In this document: positions 34,198 to 41,625 of the stretch, one piece after another
Layout: each line of letters begins with the position of its first letter
How positions within the stretch are numbered: position 1 is the stretch's first letter
Assembly (NCBI GenBank): GCA_944325765.1
Contig: CALVBH010000105.1
Coordinates: 1 to 44,057, forward strand
Origin: an uncultured Bacteroidales bacterium
GTDB taxonomy: Bacteria > Bacteroidota > Bacteroidia > Bacteroidales > UBA932
DNA: 44,057 nt
Direction of reading: 5' to 3'
The notes under the pieces: model-generated
Seen by the model: only the letters and a program-made list of their open reading frames with translations
Database searches by the model: none
Told to the model about the DNA's origin: nothing
Program-made: the position numbers and the translations under genes

Positions 34198-36792
34198 ATG
34201 AAAAGACAACTTACAACCTTATGCCTTATCGCAGGCATAGTGGCATCGGTTTCGTGCCAGAAGGAATTGACTGAAAACGGAGGGAACGCCGGCGCAGTGA
34301 AGATGGTCACCAAGACTATGGTTGCCGAAGGCAATGAATGGCTCCCGGACACAAGGACGGAGTATCAGCCGGGTACCGGCATCGTCTGGTCGGGCGACGA
34401 GACAATGCACATATTCTATGGCAATCCTGCAAACGTGGAAAGCACTACGAGCGCGAACAAGTATATGCAGGGAGATGTGACGGCGACTCCTCTCGGGGGA
34501 GGCAGGTATTCTTTCTCGCATCCTGAAATAAAAGGAATTACGGAGTATGACTACTGTGTCCTGACCCCGGCTCTCCCGACAACGGGAATCAACGGCCCGG
34601 GACAGGCGGCATCCTTCAAATTCTCGCCTGTCCAGACTCCTGGTCAGAACACTTTCGATCCTAACTATGATGTCCTTTTCGGCCAGGGCGCGAAGAATGT
34701 GGAGAAGTCGGAGGAACTGGAAGTGACCAATTTCAAACGCATATTCACTCCTATGAAAGTGGAGCTTAGAGACGCTGCCGGCGTCGCTGCGGACGGGAAG
34801 ATATATGCAGCTACGGTGTCTTTCTCCAAGGAGGCCACTACCGGAGACAATCCATCGTGCCTTGCCGGTCTGTTCTACCTTAATTTCGGCTATGACTATG
34901 ACGAATGCGTAGTCAACAACGGGACGGCGACCACCAACACGGTCTCGGCAGTGTATGCCAGCGGACTTGAAAAACAGGGTGATAATTATCCTGTCTGGTT
35001 TATGGTGTACCCGACTTTGTTCGAAGCTGGAGGCACTGCCACATTCACTGTGGTTACCGGCACGAAGACAATAACCAGGACAGTGACCCTTGCTGAGCTT
35101 ATAGACATAAAAGCCAATGGGTTCACCACTATAGGCGTGGACTTTTCAGGTGAAGGATATTCCGAGACAGAGTCTATATACCAGGACTTCACTACGCTTG
35201 AAAGCCTGTCTACAAACCTTGTGGCAAGTGACGGGAACACCTATTTATGGGGCTTTTCAGGCTGTATAGCTTGGGATGGAGGCAACAGCACAGGCATAAT
35301 GCCCCGGGCGCTCAGGCTTACTGGAGGTTCCGGTTCCGTGACGCTTCCGTACATATCCGGCAAGCAGATAACCAGGATAAGGCTCTATGCGCACGCCAAC
35401 AATGCGCAGACAAGCATTAATGAGGAAACGCCGACAGATTCAAAACCTAATTATGTTAGCTTGAACGGTGGGACACCGATTGACTTCGGAAGTTATTCCG
35501 CAAATTCGGAAACCGGCAACAGCGGAGTGCTTGAAATCGAAGTTCCTGAAAACCTTTACGGCCAGACTCTCGTGATTTCCAGCACCGGCAGCAACAACAC
35601 TGCGATCAGCGGCATAGCCCTCGAACTTGCAGATGCAGAGATGGAGGATGCCGACGAGAACGACTACTATGATATGTTCACGAAAGGATATGACATAGTC
35701 ATAGACGGCGTGGCATACAACAAGGAGTCGTACGCAGGAAGACTGGTGAAAGCTACGGAACTGGTAGGCTCTGATTTCCAGTCCGATGCCACCTTGGCGA
35801 ATGAAGGCATAGTGTTCATCGACCCTGAAGGGCAGACGGAGCCGGCAGCTATAAATACGACTGCTCCTGGGGATTCTGAAAAGGTCATTGTAATCGGACG
35901 ATATAAAGACAACCAGCCTCAGATTACCCTGGTGTACACAATCAGGACCGAGACCGTCCTCAAGAATCTTCATCTGATATCGACCGTAGGCGATCCTACT
36001 GCTGCAACTATAGCATACCTTACCCGTACAAGTACATCAACCAATGCTCCCGGACCTTATAACGGGTCGATTACGTTCGAGGACTGTACCATTGATATGA
36101 CGGCGGTAGGTGTGACTACAAAAGGTGAACGATACGAATCACGTTATGTCGTGTACGATTCTGCACCTAACGATACATTCGAATATGTCCATATCAACAA
36201 TTGCCTGATTGAGTTCAATTCTGAAGCAACAGGCAATCCAAGTGTTTTTGCTTTCACGACCAGTTCAACCAAGACGCTTTTCGGCCCTACTGACATATCC
36301 ATTACAAATTCTGTAGTTTATGCAGATCAGACAATCAATGCTTATGCCATTTATACCGGTACATCAGATTCTAAATACAGTACATATAATTCTGTTTTGA
36401 ATGTTTCTGGTAATACATTCTATAATATATGGCCAAGGAATGGTCTTGTCCGGGGTAATACTTTTACTGATTTTATCGTAGAGCGGAATGTCGCCAGCTA
36501 TGAAATGGCAGATGTGGTAACAGCTACAGCTTCACTTGCTAATGTTCATTCATCTGTTTCTGGAACAAGCAGTATTTCAAACAATTATCTTTACACCACT
36601 GCTGAAGCTGGCAAGCAATGGAATATTGTAACCGGTTCTGTAGTGTCAGCAGGAGAAGGAAATGTCAGAAACCCGGCGGAAAGCCCTTACGCTTCGGAGA
36701 ATACCGCTACCGGTTATTTCCCTGTCAACACCTCTGTCGTGACCAACGGTGCCGGGGCGGACTACGACACCAAGTACTGGGTTGAGAAGTGA
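34198..36792 (+). CDS. Large surface lipoprotein, fimbrillin-like N-part with beta-helix-like C-part
   Basis: An 864-residue lipoprotein (leader ending ASVSC, then QKEL). Residues about 50-320 look like fimbrillin/Mfa-type proteins: PDTRTEYQPGTGIVWSGDE, YDYCVLTPA, FKRIFTPMKVELRDAAG, YPVWFMVYPT. A carbohydrate-binding-like domain follows (about 340-480, YQDFTTLESLS to GIALELADAE). From about residue 490 the text resembles DUF4957/DUF5123-type beta-helix modules (FTKGYDIVIDGVAYNKESY, LHLISTVGDP, GSITFEDCTIDM, NNCLIEFN, ISGNTFYN-like), ending DYDTKYWVEK. Bases about 36190-36650 are much more AT-rich than the neighbours, suggesting recombination of that part. Exposed at the cell surface; ligand unknown. 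Confidence 0.8.
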   Translation: MKRQLTTLCLIAGIVASVSCQKELTENGGNAGAVKMVTKTMVAEGNEWLPDTRTEYQPGTGIVWSGDETMHIFYGNPANVESTTSANKYMQGDVTATPLGGGRYSFSHPEIKGITEYDYCVLTPALPTTGINGPGQAASFKFSPVQTPGQNTFDPNYDVLFGQGAKNVEKSEELEVTNFKRIFTPMKVELRDAAGVAADGKIYAATVSFSKEATTGDNPSCLAGLFYLNFGYDYDECVVNNGTATTNTVSAVYASGLEKQGDNYPVWFMVYPTLFEAGGTATFTVVTGTKTITRTVTLAELIDIKANGFTTIGVDFSGEGYSETESIYQDFTTLESLSTNLVASDGNTYLWGFSGCIAWDGGNSTGIMPRALRLTGGSGSVTLPYISGKQITRIRLYAHANNAQTSINEETPTDSKPNYVSLNGGTPIDFGSYSANSETGNSGVLEIEVPENLYGQTLVISSTGSNNTAISGIALELADAEMEDADENDYYDMFTKGYDIVIDGVAYNKESYAGRLVKATELVGSDFQSDATLANEGIVFIDPEGQTEPAAINTTAPGDSEKVIVIGRYKDNQPQITLVYTIRTETVLKNLHLISTVGDPTAATIAYLTRTSTSTNAPGPYNGSITFEDCTIDMTAVGVTTKGERYESRYVVYDSAPNDTFEYVHINNCLIEFNSEATGNPSVFAFTTSSTKTLFGPTDISITNSVVYADQTINAYAIYTGTSDSKYSTYNSVLNVSGNTFYNIWPRNGLVRGNTFTDFIVERNVASYEMADVVTATASLANVHSSVSGTSSISNNYLYTTAEAGKQWNIVTGSVVSAGEGNVRNPAESPYASENTATGYFPVNTSVVTNGAGADYDTKYWVEK

Positions 36793-36834
36793 TTCCTCAA
36801 TGCAGCCTCACGGATTGTTCCGGATATTAAGTTG

Positions 36835-36876
36835 AAAATGCTGCGACCTGACCCGGACGCAGCATTTTCATTTTTT
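36835..36876 (+). terminator. Rho-independent terminator of the lipoprotein gene
   Basis: A perfect 11-bp stem AAAATGCTGCG/CGCAGCATTTT (36835-36845, 36858-36868) with a 12-nt loop is followed by CATTTTTT. It lies 42 bp after the lipoprotein stop. Confidence 0.8.
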
Positions 36877-36943
36877 CCGGCGGACGGCTGCAACATTTTG
36901 TACCGTCCGGCAGTCTAACGTGTGAATTTAAAAATTTCTGATT

Positions 36944-37378
36944 ATGGACCTTATGGTACTTGAAGACGTAGTTCTTCCTATTTTCATTTGCGTGATTCTG
37001 CCGGTTTCCATAGTACTTATAGTTTTCATATGCAGGAACAGGGCGCTGGCGAAGAAAACCGATGTGATTAAGCTCGCCATCGAAAAAGGTGCCGACCTGG
37101 ATGTGGACAAGATGATGGAAGCCTTGAGCAAAACTTCTCACAAAGCCGACAAACCGGTATCACAGCTCCTTCTTGAACGCCTGGTGACCGGCATTGTCCT
37201 GTTTCTGTCAGGTATTGCCATACTTTTGGTATGGTTGCTTGAAGATGGTATGTTTTTCCTGCTGTCCGGAATGATCTTATGGATAATAGGTGTCGGCTGC
37301 ATCGTTTATTTCATAGTCGGCAGGAAGATGCTTTCCGGAAAGGCCGATGCGGAGAAACCGTCGGAGAACAACGCATAA
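36944..37378 (+). CDS. DUF6249-like membrane protein
   Basis: A 144-residue protein with three hydrophobic segments: residues about 5-30 (VLPIFICVILPVSIVLIVFI), 82-100 (LVTGIVLFLSGIAILLVWLL) and 104-125. Between the first two lies a cytoplasmic stretch KTDVIKLAIEKGADLDVDKMMEAL, which matches the DUF6249 pattern (R/K-x-x-x-I-K-L-A-I-E-K-G). The function is unknown. It is 24 bp before an ECF sigma factor gene, a usual neighbour, and the group of three likely forms one operon. Confidence 0.78.
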   Translation: MDLMVLEDVVLPIFICVILPVSIVLIVFICRNRALAKKTDVIKLAIEKGADLDVDKMMEALSKTSHKADKPVSQLLLERLVTGIVLFLSGIAILLVWLLEDGMFFLLSGMILWIIGVGCIVYFIVGRKMLSGKADAEKPSENNA

Positions 37379-37402
37379 CCATATGTCTGCCTGCCTGCAC
37401 TT

Positions 37403-37906
37403 ATGACAAAAGAGCAGTTCATAGACCTGGTTTCCAAGGAGCAGGAATCGCTGAGGCGGTTCCTGTGTATGCTGTGCAGGGGTGACAGTGCGGTGGCGGA
37501 TGACATAGCCCAGGAGGCTCTGCTGAAAGCGTACCTCTCCTGTACTTCGTTCGAAGGACGCTCGAAATTCAGTACCTGGCTTTTCCGTATAGCTTACAAC
37601 TGTTTTTACGATGAGCGGAAACGTCATCATTCCTGTACTGAATTGTTATCTTCGGATGAGCTATGGACTCTTCCTCCGGTCTTTTCCGATTTTGATGCGG
37701 ATGCCTCGTTCCGGAATCAGCGGCTGTATATGGCGATAGATTCCCTGCCTGAGAAAGAGCGTGCCGTTGTTTTGCTTTTCTATATGGAAGGCAAATCGGT
37801 AAAGGAAATAGCCTCCATCACGGGAATGCCTCCAGTCACAGTCCGCTCACATCTTTTTCGTGCGCGAAAACATTTGAAGACAAGTCTTTTGCGAGATAAT
37901 ATCTGA
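37403..37906 (+). CDS. RNA polymerase ECF sigma factor
   Basis: A 167-residue extracytoplasmic-function sigma factor. Region 2 (residues about 18-75) has AVADDIAQEALLKAYLSCTSFEGRSKFSTWLFRIAYNCFYDERKR, and region 4 (about 110-162) has SLPEKERAVVLLFYMEGKSVKEIASITGMPPVTVRSHLFRARKHLK, with a helix-turn-helix for the -35 element. No region 3. The next gene, 10 bp downstream, encodes a protein with N-terminal soluble part and two membrane helices, a plausible partner that restrains the sigma factor. The cognate promoters are unknown. Confidence 0.95.
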   Translation: MTKEQFIDLVSKEQESLRRFLCMLCRGDSAVADDIAQEALLKAYLSCTSFEGRSKFSTWLFRIAYNCFYDERKRHHSCTELLSSDELWTLPPVFSDFDADASFRNQRLYMAIDSLPEKERAVVLLFYMEGKSVKEIASITGMPPVTVRSHLFRARKHLKTSLLRDNI

Positions 37907-37916
37907 ATTTGCCGCT

Positions 37917-38303
37917 ATGAATGTAGACAAGAAAATAAGAGAAGTAGTAAGGTCCTCCCGGCCAGTCGTCCGGGACAATGGCGTCTTTATGCAAGAGCTG
38001 CGCCGCCAGATTGATCTGCTGCCCGAACCGGCGGCAATGAGTAAATCAGAGGATATGTCCGGTATCGAGCGTCTGGTGCATCTGAAAAAAATATGCTCCG
38101 TGATAAGAAGACGCAATGTCATTGTTTCGGTGATTTCCGGCGTTTTCGGTTTTGCCGTATGCCTGCTGATATCGGGTCTTGTATTGAGTTTTCCTGATTC
38201 CGTGCACATTTCTCCGGGAGGCCGTGCAGCTGTCTTGTGTTTGTTTGCCGCTGCCATTCTCGCGACAGCCCTGTTTTCCGACAAACTGCTTTCCGGGAAA
38301 TAG
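37917..38303 (+). CDS. Two-helix membrane protein beside the sigma factor (DUF5056-like)
   Basis: A 128-residue protein with a charged N-terminal region (residues 1-70, containing MNVDKKIREVVRSSRPVVRDNGVFMQELRRQIDLLPEP) and two hydrophobic segments at about 71-92 and 102-120. The N-terminal pattern resembles DUF5056-type proteins that follow ECF sigma genes in Bacteroidales. By position it could act as an anti-sigma factor, but no known anti-sigma zinc motif (HxxxCxxC) is present. The 10-bp gap suggests co-translation with the sigma factor gene. Confidence 0.75.
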   Translation: MNVDKKIREVVRSSRPVVRDNGVFMQELRRQIDLLPEPAAMSKSEDMSGIERLVHLKKICSVIRRRNVIVSVISGVFGFAVCLLISGLVLSFPDSVHISPGGRAAVLCLFAAAILATALFSDKLLSGK

Positions 38304-38332
38304 AACGAGGGACGACCCAAAAGTCCTAAAAT

Positions 38333-38493
38333 GTCCCGTAGGGACCGCACCCGTAGTGGTGCGTAATCCCCCTAATAGGGGGTGCAGGGGGTTAGGATGG
38401 GTTCTGTCTTTCGAAGAAAGACGTTTGAGGGTGACCAATAGTCACTTTTGGGTCACCCTCACATAAACAAACAACCGGATTGCAAATCTGGTT
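38333..38493 (+). repeat. Array of six hairpins
   Basis: GTCCC/GGGAC (38333-38345), CGCACC/GGTGCG (38346-38363), CCCCC/GGGGG (38368-38382), GTCTTTC/GAAAGAC (38406-38422), GAGGGTGACC/GGTCACCCTC (38427-38460) and AACCGGATT/AATCTGGTT (38473-38493). Stems are 5-10 bp with loops of 3-14 nt. The sequence resembles dispersed non-coding repeats of the phylum and is not a known RNA that I can name. Confidence 0.75.
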
Positions 38494-38497
38494 GAAC
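38463..38497 (+). repeat. 35-bp palindromic repeat, copy 1
   Basis: Matches 43510-43544 at 34 of 35 positions (C to T at one place in the right arm). The core is AACCGGATT, GCA, then AATCTGGTT. GTCACCCTC lies just before it, and again at 38521-38529. Confidence 0.85.
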
Positions 38498-38609
38498 AGG
38501 GTCAAATCCGGTTGAACGGGGTCACCCTCGAACGGGAATACGGTTGAACGGAAAAGTGAAGGGATTCCGGAGAAATTGTTGAATTAATGACTGAATAAAA
38601 TCGGTACAG

Positions 38610-39590
38610 ATGGCGAATTTTGCACTGGTGGGCGCAGCCGGATATATTGCGCCGAGACATCTGAAGGCCATAGCAGACACAGGGAACAGGCTAGTAGCCG
38701 CCTACGACAAGTTCGACAGTGTGGGAAGGCTCGACAGTTCTTTCCCGGACTGCGCCTTCTTCACGGAACAGGAACAGTTCGAAGACTATATTGACAGGCT
38801 GAAAGGTACTGAAGACGAAGTGAAATGGCTGACAATATGCACCCCGAACCACACTCATGCGGCCTTCTGCCGTTACGGGCTGAAAAACGGGATGGATGTC
38901 ATCTGCGAAAAGCCGGCGACACTTCATTCCTCGGAAATCGACGAGCTGGAAGAACTGGAAAAAAAGACGGGGCACAAGGTGTATAACATCCTCCAGCTTC
39001 GTCTGCACGACAGCATTGCGGCGCTGAAAAGGAAAATAGAGGAAAGCCCTGCCGGAAAAAGGTACAACATAACACTCACCTACATCACATCCAGAGGAAA
39101 ATGGTATTACGCCTCCTGGAAGGGGGACAACCACAAGAGCGGAGGCATAGCCACGAACATAGGAGTACATTTCTACGACATGCTGCAATGGATTTTCGGT
39201 CCGGTGAAAGAAAACATCGTGAACATATCCGCGTTCGACAGGGTTGCCGGACGGCTTGAACTGGAAAAGGCATCCGTAAAGTATTTCCTGAGCATAAACG
39301 GGGACTGCCTTCCTCCGAATGCCGTACAAGGGGAAAAACGCACCTACAGGACTCTGGACATAGACGGTGACGCATTCGAATTCAGCCAGGGCTTCACGGA
39401 GCTCCATACCAGAAGTTACGAGAACATACTCTGCGGAAAAGGATTCCGCGTCTCCGAATCCAGGAACTGCATAAGGATTGTGGAGGAAATAAGGAATGCC
39501 GTACCTGCAGGGCTTGACGCGGACTGCCACCCGCTGGCTTACCTGCCGCAGGCCAGACACCCTTTCGGATGGGATGATGTAAGATATTAA
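38610..39590 (+). CDS. wlbA: Gfo/Idh/MocA sugar-nucleotide 3-dehydrogenase (WlbA/WbpB-like)
   Basis: A 326-residue NAD-dependent dehydrogenase. The Rossmann start ALVGAAGYIAPRHLKAI, ICTPNHTH (residues 76-83), EKPA (100-103) and the substrate motif GGIATNIGVHFYDMLQWIFG (178-197) match WlbA/WbpB, which oxidise C3 of UDP-N-acetyl-D-glucosaminuronate. The next two genes encode the aminotransferase and N-acetyltransferase of the same route, so a UDP-2,3-diacetamido-uronic acid is the likely product. UDP-GlcNAc 6-dehydrogenase and any epimerase are not in the window. No promoter box is seen. Confidence 0.9.
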   Translation: MANFALVGAAGYIAPRHLKAIADTGNRLVAAYDKFDSVGRLDSSFPDCAFFTEQEQFEDYIDRLKGTEDEVKWLTICTPNHTHAAFCRYGLKNGMDVICEKPATLHSSEIDELEELEKKTGHKVYNILQLRLHDSIAALKRKIEESPAGKRYNITLTYITSRGKWYYASWKGDNHKSGGIATNIGVHFYDMLQWIFGPVKENIVNISAFDRVAGRLELEKASVKYFLSINGDCLPPNAVQGEKRTYRTLDIDGDAFEFSQGFTELHTRSYENILCGKGFRVSESRNCIRIVEEIRNAVPAGLDADCHPLAYLPQARHPFGWDDVRY

Positions 39591-39643
39591 CTTTCAGAGG
39601 ATTCCACGGCAGCCGTGGCATAACACCTGTTAAACAGATAGAG

Positions 39644-40789
39644 ATGGGAACCGGAATATGTATGGTCGACCTCAAGGGCCAGTATCTGAAGATAAAGGAT
39701 GAAGTGGATGCGGGAATAAGGAATGTCCTGGAAACTTCGTCTTTCATCAACGGCCCTGCCGTCAGGAAATTCAGGGATGATCTGGGAAAGTATCTCGGAG
39801 GCACCAATGTAATCACCTGTGCCAACGGGACCGATGCGCTTCAGATAGCGCTTATGGCACTGGGGCTGAAACCAGGTGACGAAGTGATAGTGCCTGCATT
39901 CACGTATGTTTCGTCTGCGGAAGTGATAGGGCTGCTGGGGCTCGTGCCCGTAATGGTGGATGTGGACCCGGACACTTTCAATGTCACTGCAGACAATATC
40001 AGCAAGGCACTTACGCCTGCGACCAGGGCCATAATCCCGGTGCATCTTTTCGGGCAAAGCTGCGACATGGAGCCGATTCTGGAATTTGCCGGCAGGCACG
40101 GACTCCACGTTATAGAGGACAATGCCCAGGCTATCGGAGCCGAATATACCTTCAGCGACGGGCGTAAAGCCAAGACCGGAACAATGGGGACAATAGGATG
40201 CACGTCATTCTTCCCGTCGAAGAACCTCGGATGTTACGGAGACGGCGGAGCTGTCTTCTGCAGTGACGGGAGTCTTGCGGAAAAAATCTCCATGATAGCC
40301 AACCACGGACAGAAAATCAAGTACCATCATTCCGTAATAGGCTGCAATTCCCGTCTCGACACCATACAGGCTGCAGTGCTGGAGGCCAAGCTGCCGCATC
40401 TGGACGAATACTCGCGTGCACGGCGGGAGGCTGCAGACTACTACGACATGAGGCTGCGTGAAATGGATCCGTCCGGGAAGCATTACAGGCTCCCTGCCAG
40501 ACAGAAGAACAGCACTCATGTATGGCATCAGTACACCCTGAAAATAACGGAAGGGAAACGCGACGGGCTGAAAGCTTTTCTGGAAAAACTCGGCATTCCA
40601 TCCATGATATACTACCCTCTTCCGCTCCAGGACCAGGAGGCATTCAAAGGAATAGCCAGGGCAGCCGAAGATCTGTCCAATGCCAGGGAATGCGCCTCTT
40701 CCGTCCTGTCCCTTCCCATGCACACGGAACTTACGCATGAGATACAGGATGTTGTCATAGACGGAATAAGACAGTTTTTCCGCCTGTAG
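39644..40789 (+). CDS. DegT/DnrJ/EryC1/StrS sugar aminotransferase (WlbC/WbpE-like)
   Basis: A 381-residue PLP enzyme that should transfer an amino group to the C3 ketone made by the preceding dehydrogenase. Seen: MVDLKGQYLKIKDEVDAGI, ANGTDALQIAL, VIVPAFTYVSSAEVI, IPVHLFGQSCDM, the PLP-interacting VIEDNAQAIGA (D159) and the Schiff-base lysine K193 in TSFFPSKNLGCYGDGG. GCNSRLDTIQAAVLEAKLPHLDEY and HVWHQYTLK also fit. It starts 53 bp after the dehydrogenase. ATG 39662 is an alternative start. Confidence 0.93.
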   Translation: MGTGICMVDLKGQYLKIKDEVDAGIRNVLETSSFINGPAVRKFRDDLGKYLGGTNVITCANGTDALQIALMALGLKPGDEVIVPAFTYVSSAEVIGLLGLVPVMVDVDPDTFNVTADNISKALTPATRAIIPVHLFGQSCDMEPILEFAGRHGLHVIEDNAQAIGAEYTFSDGRKAKTGTMGTIGCTSFFPSKNLGCYGDGGAVFCSDGSLAEKISMIANHGQKIKYHHSVIGCNSRLDTIQAAVLEAKLPHLDEYSRARREAADYYDMRLREMDPSGKHYRLPARQKNSTHVWHQYTLKITEGKRDGLKAFLEKLGIPSMIYYPLPLQDQEAFKGIARAAEDLSNARECASSVLSLPMHTELTHEIQDVVIDGIRQFFRL

Positions 40790-40833
40790 TCCGGAGCGCA
40801 GTAAATCCGTGAAACCATGTAAAAAGTACAGCC

Positions 40834-41397
40834 ATGGAAGAGAAAGGTTATTTCGTACACGAGTCAAGCTATGTGGATGAGGACGTGACTATCGGCGGAG
40901 GCACGAAGATCTGGCATTTCTGCCATATACAGAAAGGCGCCGAAATCGGGAGCGGCTGTTCCCTGGGCCAGAATGTGAATATAGGCAACAATGTCCGCAT
41001 TGGAAACGGTGTCCGCATACAGAACAATGTGTCAGTGTACGAAGGCGTGGAACTGGAAGACAATGTATTCTGCGGCCCGTCATGCGTGTTCACGAACGTA
41101 ACAATACCGCGCGCCCACTTCCCTGTCCGCGGAAAATATGTCAGGACTCTCGTGAAGGAAGGGGCGTCGCTCGGGGCAAACTGCACCATCGTATGCGGTC
41201 ATACTATCGGGAAAAGTGCCATGATAGCAGCCGGAGCCGTCGTGACTTCAGATGTAAAGGACTATGCGCTGATGGCAGGCGTCCCGGCCCGTCAGAGAGG
41301 ATGGGTATGCGAATGCGGCAAAAAACTGGACGGAAGTCTGGAATGCAGCTGCGGAAGATGTTACCGGCTCGAAGACGGAACGCTGTACCGGAAATAA
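40834..41397 (+). CDS. UDP-sugar 3-N-acetyltransferase (WlbB/WbpD-like), hexapeptide family
   Basis: A 187-residue left-handed beta-helix acyltransferase. Hexapeptide repeats run from about residue 18 to 150, with [32 protein letters not shown] and [14 protein letters not shown]. The active-site His of this group is probably in the segment IWHFCHI. It should acetylate the 3-amino group made by the aminotransferase. The C-terminal tail ([11 protein letters not shown] to [12 protein letters not shown]) holds five cysteines in CxC and CxCxxC patterns, likely a small zinc ribbon. It is 44 bp after the aminotransferase gene. Confidence 0.9.
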   Translation: MEEKGYFVHESSYVDEDVTIGGGTKIWHFCHIQKGAEIGSGCSLGQNVNIGNNVRIGNGVRIQNNVSVYEGVELEDNVFCGPSCVFTNVTIPRAHFPVRGKYVRTLVKEGASLGANCTIVCGHTIGKSAMIAAGAVVTSDVKDYALMAGVPARQRGWVCECGKKLDGSLECSCGRCYRLEDGTLYRK

Positions 41398-41464
41398 TCC
41401 GGGTCAAACAGAGGCATTGGAACAAAGAGGGCAGCTACATTTCCGTAACTGCCCGATGATTGTG

Positions 41465-41538
41465 TGGAGATAGACGGATTCGAACCGACGACCCTCTGCT
41501 TGCAAAGCAGATGCTCTAGCCAACTGAGCTATACCCCC
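41465..41538 (-). tRNA. tRNA-Ala (anticodon TGC)
   Basis: A 74-nt cloverleaf on the minus strand: acceptor GGGGGTA/TATCTCC, D-arm TAGCTCAGTTGGCTAGAGC, anticodon arm CTGCTTTGCAAGCAG (loop TTTGCAA, anticodon TGC), and T-arm GTCGGTTCGAATCCGTC-like text. The third acceptor pair is G-T, the alanine identity element. CCA is not encoded: the discriminator A is followed by CAC. Confidence 0.95.
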
Positions 41539-41555
41539 ATTGATGTTCAGGTTTG

Positions 41556-41585
41556 CAAAGGTAGGTATTTTCTTTTAAAGTGCAA
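41556..41585 (-). promoter_or_regulatory. Promoter of tRNA-Ala
   Basis: On the minus strand TTG (41583-41585), a 19-bp spacer and TACCTTTG (41556-41563) form a complete promoter, with the -7 box 17 bp before the tRNA. It is divergent from the dut box. Confidence 0.6.
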
Positions 41586-41595
41586 GTTTTTTTCA

Positions 41596-41603
41596 TACTT
41601 TTG
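41596..41603 (+). promoter_or_regulatory. -7 box of dut/murF
   Basis: TACTTTTG matches TAnnTTTG, 22 bp before the ATG at 41626. The -33 region is a T-rich stretch without TTG. Confidence 0.5.
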
Positions 41604-41625
41604 TACGTTCATAACGAATTTCATC

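Larger units (their letters stand above)
38304..38609 (+). other. Intergenic stretch rich in short hairpins and repeats
   Basis: About 300 bp without a convincing gene. It holds six perfect or near-perfect inverted repeats in a row (38333-38493), GC-rich except for the end, and then AT-rich DNA before the wlbA-like start. No TAnnTTTG box precedes that gene, so its promoter is not identified. Confidence 0.7.

Noticed and set aside
38224..38466. An open frame of 80 codons over the hairpin array
   Set aside because: It begins inside the sigma-associated membrane protein gene in another frame and runs through inverted repeats. The text resembles spurious proteins often predicted in such repeats.
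38304..38609. CRISPR array
   Set aside because: The repeats differ from each other in stem sequence, have no constant spacer length and no cas gene is nearby.
41464..41625. A longer dut protein starting upstream of ATG 41626
   Set aside because: The extra 54 codons cover tRNA-Ala on the other strand and the divergent promoters; dUTPase motifs and normal length start at 41626.
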